A stretch of 7,256 nt of DNA. Origin: Chryseobacterium sp. (lineage in GTDB: Bacteria; Bacteroidota; Bacteroidia; Flavobacteriales; Weeksellaceae). Made by a program: the position numbers and the translations under genes. The stretch's first letter is position 1, and every line of letters starts with the position of its first letter. The stretch spans positions 1-7,256 of the forward strand of contig JAGNPP010000128.1 in the NCBI GenBank assembly GCA_017989575.1, read 5' to 3'. Shown here one piece after another: positions 5,720 through 7,256 of the stretch. Below the pieces are notes generated by a model, which saw only the letters and a program-made list of their open reading frames with translations, was not told the DNA's origin and did not search any database.

Positions 5720-5795
5720 TTGATGGTTTTTAGTTGATGGTTGTTGGAGAAATTCTAAATCTATCAACTGTCAACCGACAACAAACAACCAAAAA
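5720..5795 (+). repeat. Inverted heptad-repeat element filling the rsmH-ftsL gap
   Basis: The gap is exactly 28 + 13 + 35 bases. Four 7-bp units start at 5720 (TTGATGG, TTTTTAG, TTGATGG, TTGTTGG), directly after the rsmH TAG. A 13-base spacer (5748-5760) follows, then five units from 5761 (CTATCAA, then CTGTCAA, grading into A-rich units) that end on the base before the ftsL ATG. The left units are reverse complements of the right ones in sense: TTGATGG against CTRTCAA with G-T wobbles. A transcript could therefore fold into an imperfect heptad-paired hairpin, strongest for the two inner units. No run of U follows, so this is not a standard terminator. It could affect mRNA processing, stability or access to the ftsL start. 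Confidence 0.8.
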
Positions 5796-6161
5796 ATGGC
5801 AAAATTAACTCAAAACAAACAGAAGAGACTCACTTTTATGGACATCATAAAAGGGAATTTTCTTAACCGTGATGAGGTAAAAGCGCATTACAAATATTTC
5901 GTGTTCATTTTCGGATTGTTGATGGTGATGATCTACAGCAACCATTTGGTCAACACAAAAATTGAGCACGTCAATAAATTAAAAGAAGAAACAGAAGAAT
6001 ACAAGTCGCGGAATGCCTACGCACAAAGCAGACTGATAAAAATTAGAATGGAATCCGAACTGGGAAAAGAAATGGTTCAGGATTCACTGGTGAGTTTGGA
6101 AAGCCACCCGATGAAATTATTGATAAAAATTGATAGCACAGATGATAAAGCAACCAAATAA
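5796..6161 (+). CDS. ftsL: FtsL-like division protein
   Basis: This 121-residue protein has the layout of FtsL: a basic cytoplasmic N-terminus (about 1-31), one membrane segment (about 33-52, YFVFIFGLLMVMIYSNHLV) and a short periplasmic coiled-coil region rich in K and E (about 54-95, HVNKLKEETEEYKSRNAY). A short tail ends in SLESHPMKLLIKIDS. FtsL forms a complex with FtsB and FtsQ and helps activate septal cell wall synthesis by FtsW and FtsI. Sequence conservation in this family is low, so the call rests on size, topology and position between rsmH and ftsI, which is the standard place. The start ATG 5796 directly follows the heptad array. Its 3' end overlaps ftsI by 20 bp, suggesting coupled translation of two proteins that work together. 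Confidence 0.85.
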   Translation: MAKLTQNKQKRLTFMDIIKGNFLNRDEVKAHYKYFVFIFGLLMVMIYSNHLVNTKIEHVNKLKEETEEYKSRNAYAQSRLIKIRMESELGKEMVQDSLVSLESHPMKLLIKIDSTDDKATK

Positions 6162-7256
6162 CAATTACGAAAAAAAGCGTTCCAATGCGTTGAAGTGGGG
6201 CTACCTTTTTGTATTGGGAGCTTTTGTTTTGTTCGTTATTTTTTTAACGAGGATTCTCATTCTTCAAAATACCAATGTTGAGGAATTTGAAAATAATTAC
6301 ATCAGCAAAAACTACCGCGAAGCAACTCTAAAGGCTGCTCGTGGAAACTTATTCGCTTCGGACGGTTCTATCTTGGCGACAACGGTGATGCGCTACGATG
6401 TCTATCTGGATTTCAAATCGATGAGAGATACAATTTATTCCAATAATATTGGCGCTTTGACAGATTCTCTCAGCAAAATGTTCGATAAGCCGAGAAGTTA
6501 TTTCCGGGCAAAACTCGACGCACAAAACCAAAAGAATAACCAGTATTATCTTCTTGCAAAAGGTCTTGACTTCGATGAGTACGATAGAATTCGTGCATTT
6601 CCGATTTTCAAGAAAGGAAAGAATAAAGGCGGTTTCATCGTAGAAAGAAATTTTCGAAGAGAATTGGCAACCACTCAAATCGGTGCTGGAACAATCGGTG
6701 CTGATAATGGTGAATCAAAATCTGGTTTGGAAGGCGCTTTCAGTAAATTTCTGACGGGTATTGATGGAAAACGGTTGGAACAAAAAATCACGTCTTCTCA
6801 GTGGAAACCAATCGATTACTGGAAAGTTCAAGAGCCTGTGGATGGGCAAGATGTTTATACGACTTTGGATTTGAGGATTCAGGATATTGCACATTCTGCC
6901 TTGGAAAATCAACTCATCAAATTCGATGCAAACCACGGAAGTGTTGTGGTAATGGAAGTTGAAACTGGGAAAATCAAAGCGATGGTCAATCTCAGAAGAA
7001 CCGAGCCAGGCGTATATGTTGATGCTTACAATTATACGGTTAAAGATGCTCAGGAACCGGGTTCTACCTTCAAAACCGTTTCACTTTTGGCAGCGATGGA
7101 CGATGGTTTCATTGATGAAAATACAAAAGTTAACATCGGAAACGGAATCTGGACTTACGCAGGGCAAAGAATCACAGACGGTCACGGTGGCGGAACTTAT
7201 GATGTGAGCGACGTTTTGGCGAAGTCAAGCAACGTTGGTGCAGCAAAATTGATTAC
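6142..7256 (+). CDS. ftsI: Penicillin-binding protein FtsI, 5' part (window-truncated)
   Basis: FtsI (PBP3, or a SpoVD-like relative) is the membrane-anchored transpeptidase that cross-links septal peptidoglycan together with FtsW. About 371 residues are visible; the frame is open to the window end. A basic N-terminus is followed by one membrane segment (about 19-41). The periplasmic part begins the class B PBP dimerisation domain with AARGNLFASDGSILATT (65-81), the RG...DG..LA motif of the family, and continues to GADNGESKSGLEG (186-198). The transpeptidase domain starts near residue 265 (GSVVVMEVETGKIKAMV). The catalytic STFK motif is at 308-311 (S308, K311), and the SxN motif is SSN at 362-364. 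The KTG motif, and any C-terminal PASTA domain as found in some Bacteroidota FtsI proteins, would lie outside the window. ATG 6142 is chosen because an in-frame TAA at 6124-6126 closes the frame upstream and no other ATG precedes the membrane segment. It overlaps ftsL by 20 bp. Confidence 0.95.
   Translation, partial: MIKQPNNNYEKKRSNALKWGYLFVLGAFVLFVIFLTRILILQNTNVEEFENNYISKNYREATLKAARGNLFASDGSILATTVMRYDVYLDFKSMRDTIYSNNIGALTDSLSKMFDKPRSYFRAKLDAQNQKNNQYYLLAKGLDFDEYDRIRAFPIFKKGKNKGGFIVERNFRRELATTQIGAGTIGADNGESKSGLEGAFSKFLTGIDGKRLEQKITSSQWKPIDYWKVQEPVDGQDVYTTLDLRIQDIAHSALENQLIKFDANHGSVVVMEVETGKIKAMVNLRRTEPGVYVDAYNYTVKDAQEPGSTFKTVSLLAAMDDGFIDENTKVNIGNGIWTYAGQRITDGHGGGTYDVSDVLAKSSNVGAAKLI

Noticed and set aside
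6959..7207. An 82-codon open frame in another plus-strand frame within ftsI
   Set aside because: It overlaps the FtsI catalytic STFK and SSN region, which is clearly coding in a different frame.

Overview
The window looks like a chromosomal segment from a flavobacterium (phylum Bacteroidota), probably close to Chryseobacterium or a related Weeksellaceae genus. The evidence is AT-rich DNA, genes without Shine-Dalgarno sequences but with A-rich start regions, promoter -7 boxes of the Bacteroidota form TAnnTTTG, and the protein sequences themselves. The genus is an inference from general likeness, not from a database match.

Layout: two divergent gene sets face away from a 247-bp AT-rich spacer (4050-4296). 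On the minus strand, reading leftwards, are a nitroreductase-family FMN protein (4049-3423), nadB for L-aspartate oxidase (3370-1775), a YhcG/DUF1016-family PD-(D/E)XK nuclease gene (1767-625) and nadC for quinolinate phosphoribosyltransferase (628-14, continuing beyond the window). NadB and NadC catalyse the first and third steps of de novo NAD synthesis from aspartate; nadA is not in the window. The nuclease gene lies between them with a 7-bp gap on one side and a 4-bp ATGA overlap on the other, so the three genes look like one transcript. The nadC frame is interrupted by a TGA at 16-14, exactly where the family normally continues, and the next four codons still read as NadC.

On the plus strand is the start of the division and cell wall (dcw) cluster: mraZ (4297-4773), rsmH (4826-5719), an ftsL-like gene (5796-6161) and the 5' part of ftsI (6142 to the window end, truncated by the window edge). 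Three GTGG repeats spaced exactly 10 bp apart (4247-4270) lie just upstream of mraZ and look like the MraZ operator. A -7 box ends 6 bases before the mraZ ATG, which suggests a leaderless or nearly leaderless mRNA.

The most unusual signal is in the short dcw intergenic gaps. They are built from degenerate 7-bp tandem repeats. Five heptads (consensus about CTRWCAA, decaying towards the gene) end on the base before the rsmH ATG, and another five end on the base before the ftsL ATG. In the rsmH-ftsL gap, four inverted heptads begin on the first base after the rsmH stop, so the whole 76-bp gap is a heptad hairpin with a 13-base loop. A second heptad type (AAGAACC) spans the end of mraZ and supplies its last codons. 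Separately, the nuclease gene holds a 45-bp in-frame tandem repeat that encodes three copies of a NLQQVVGEF-like motif in its interdomain linker. No RNA genes, insertion sequences or CRISPR arrays were seen.
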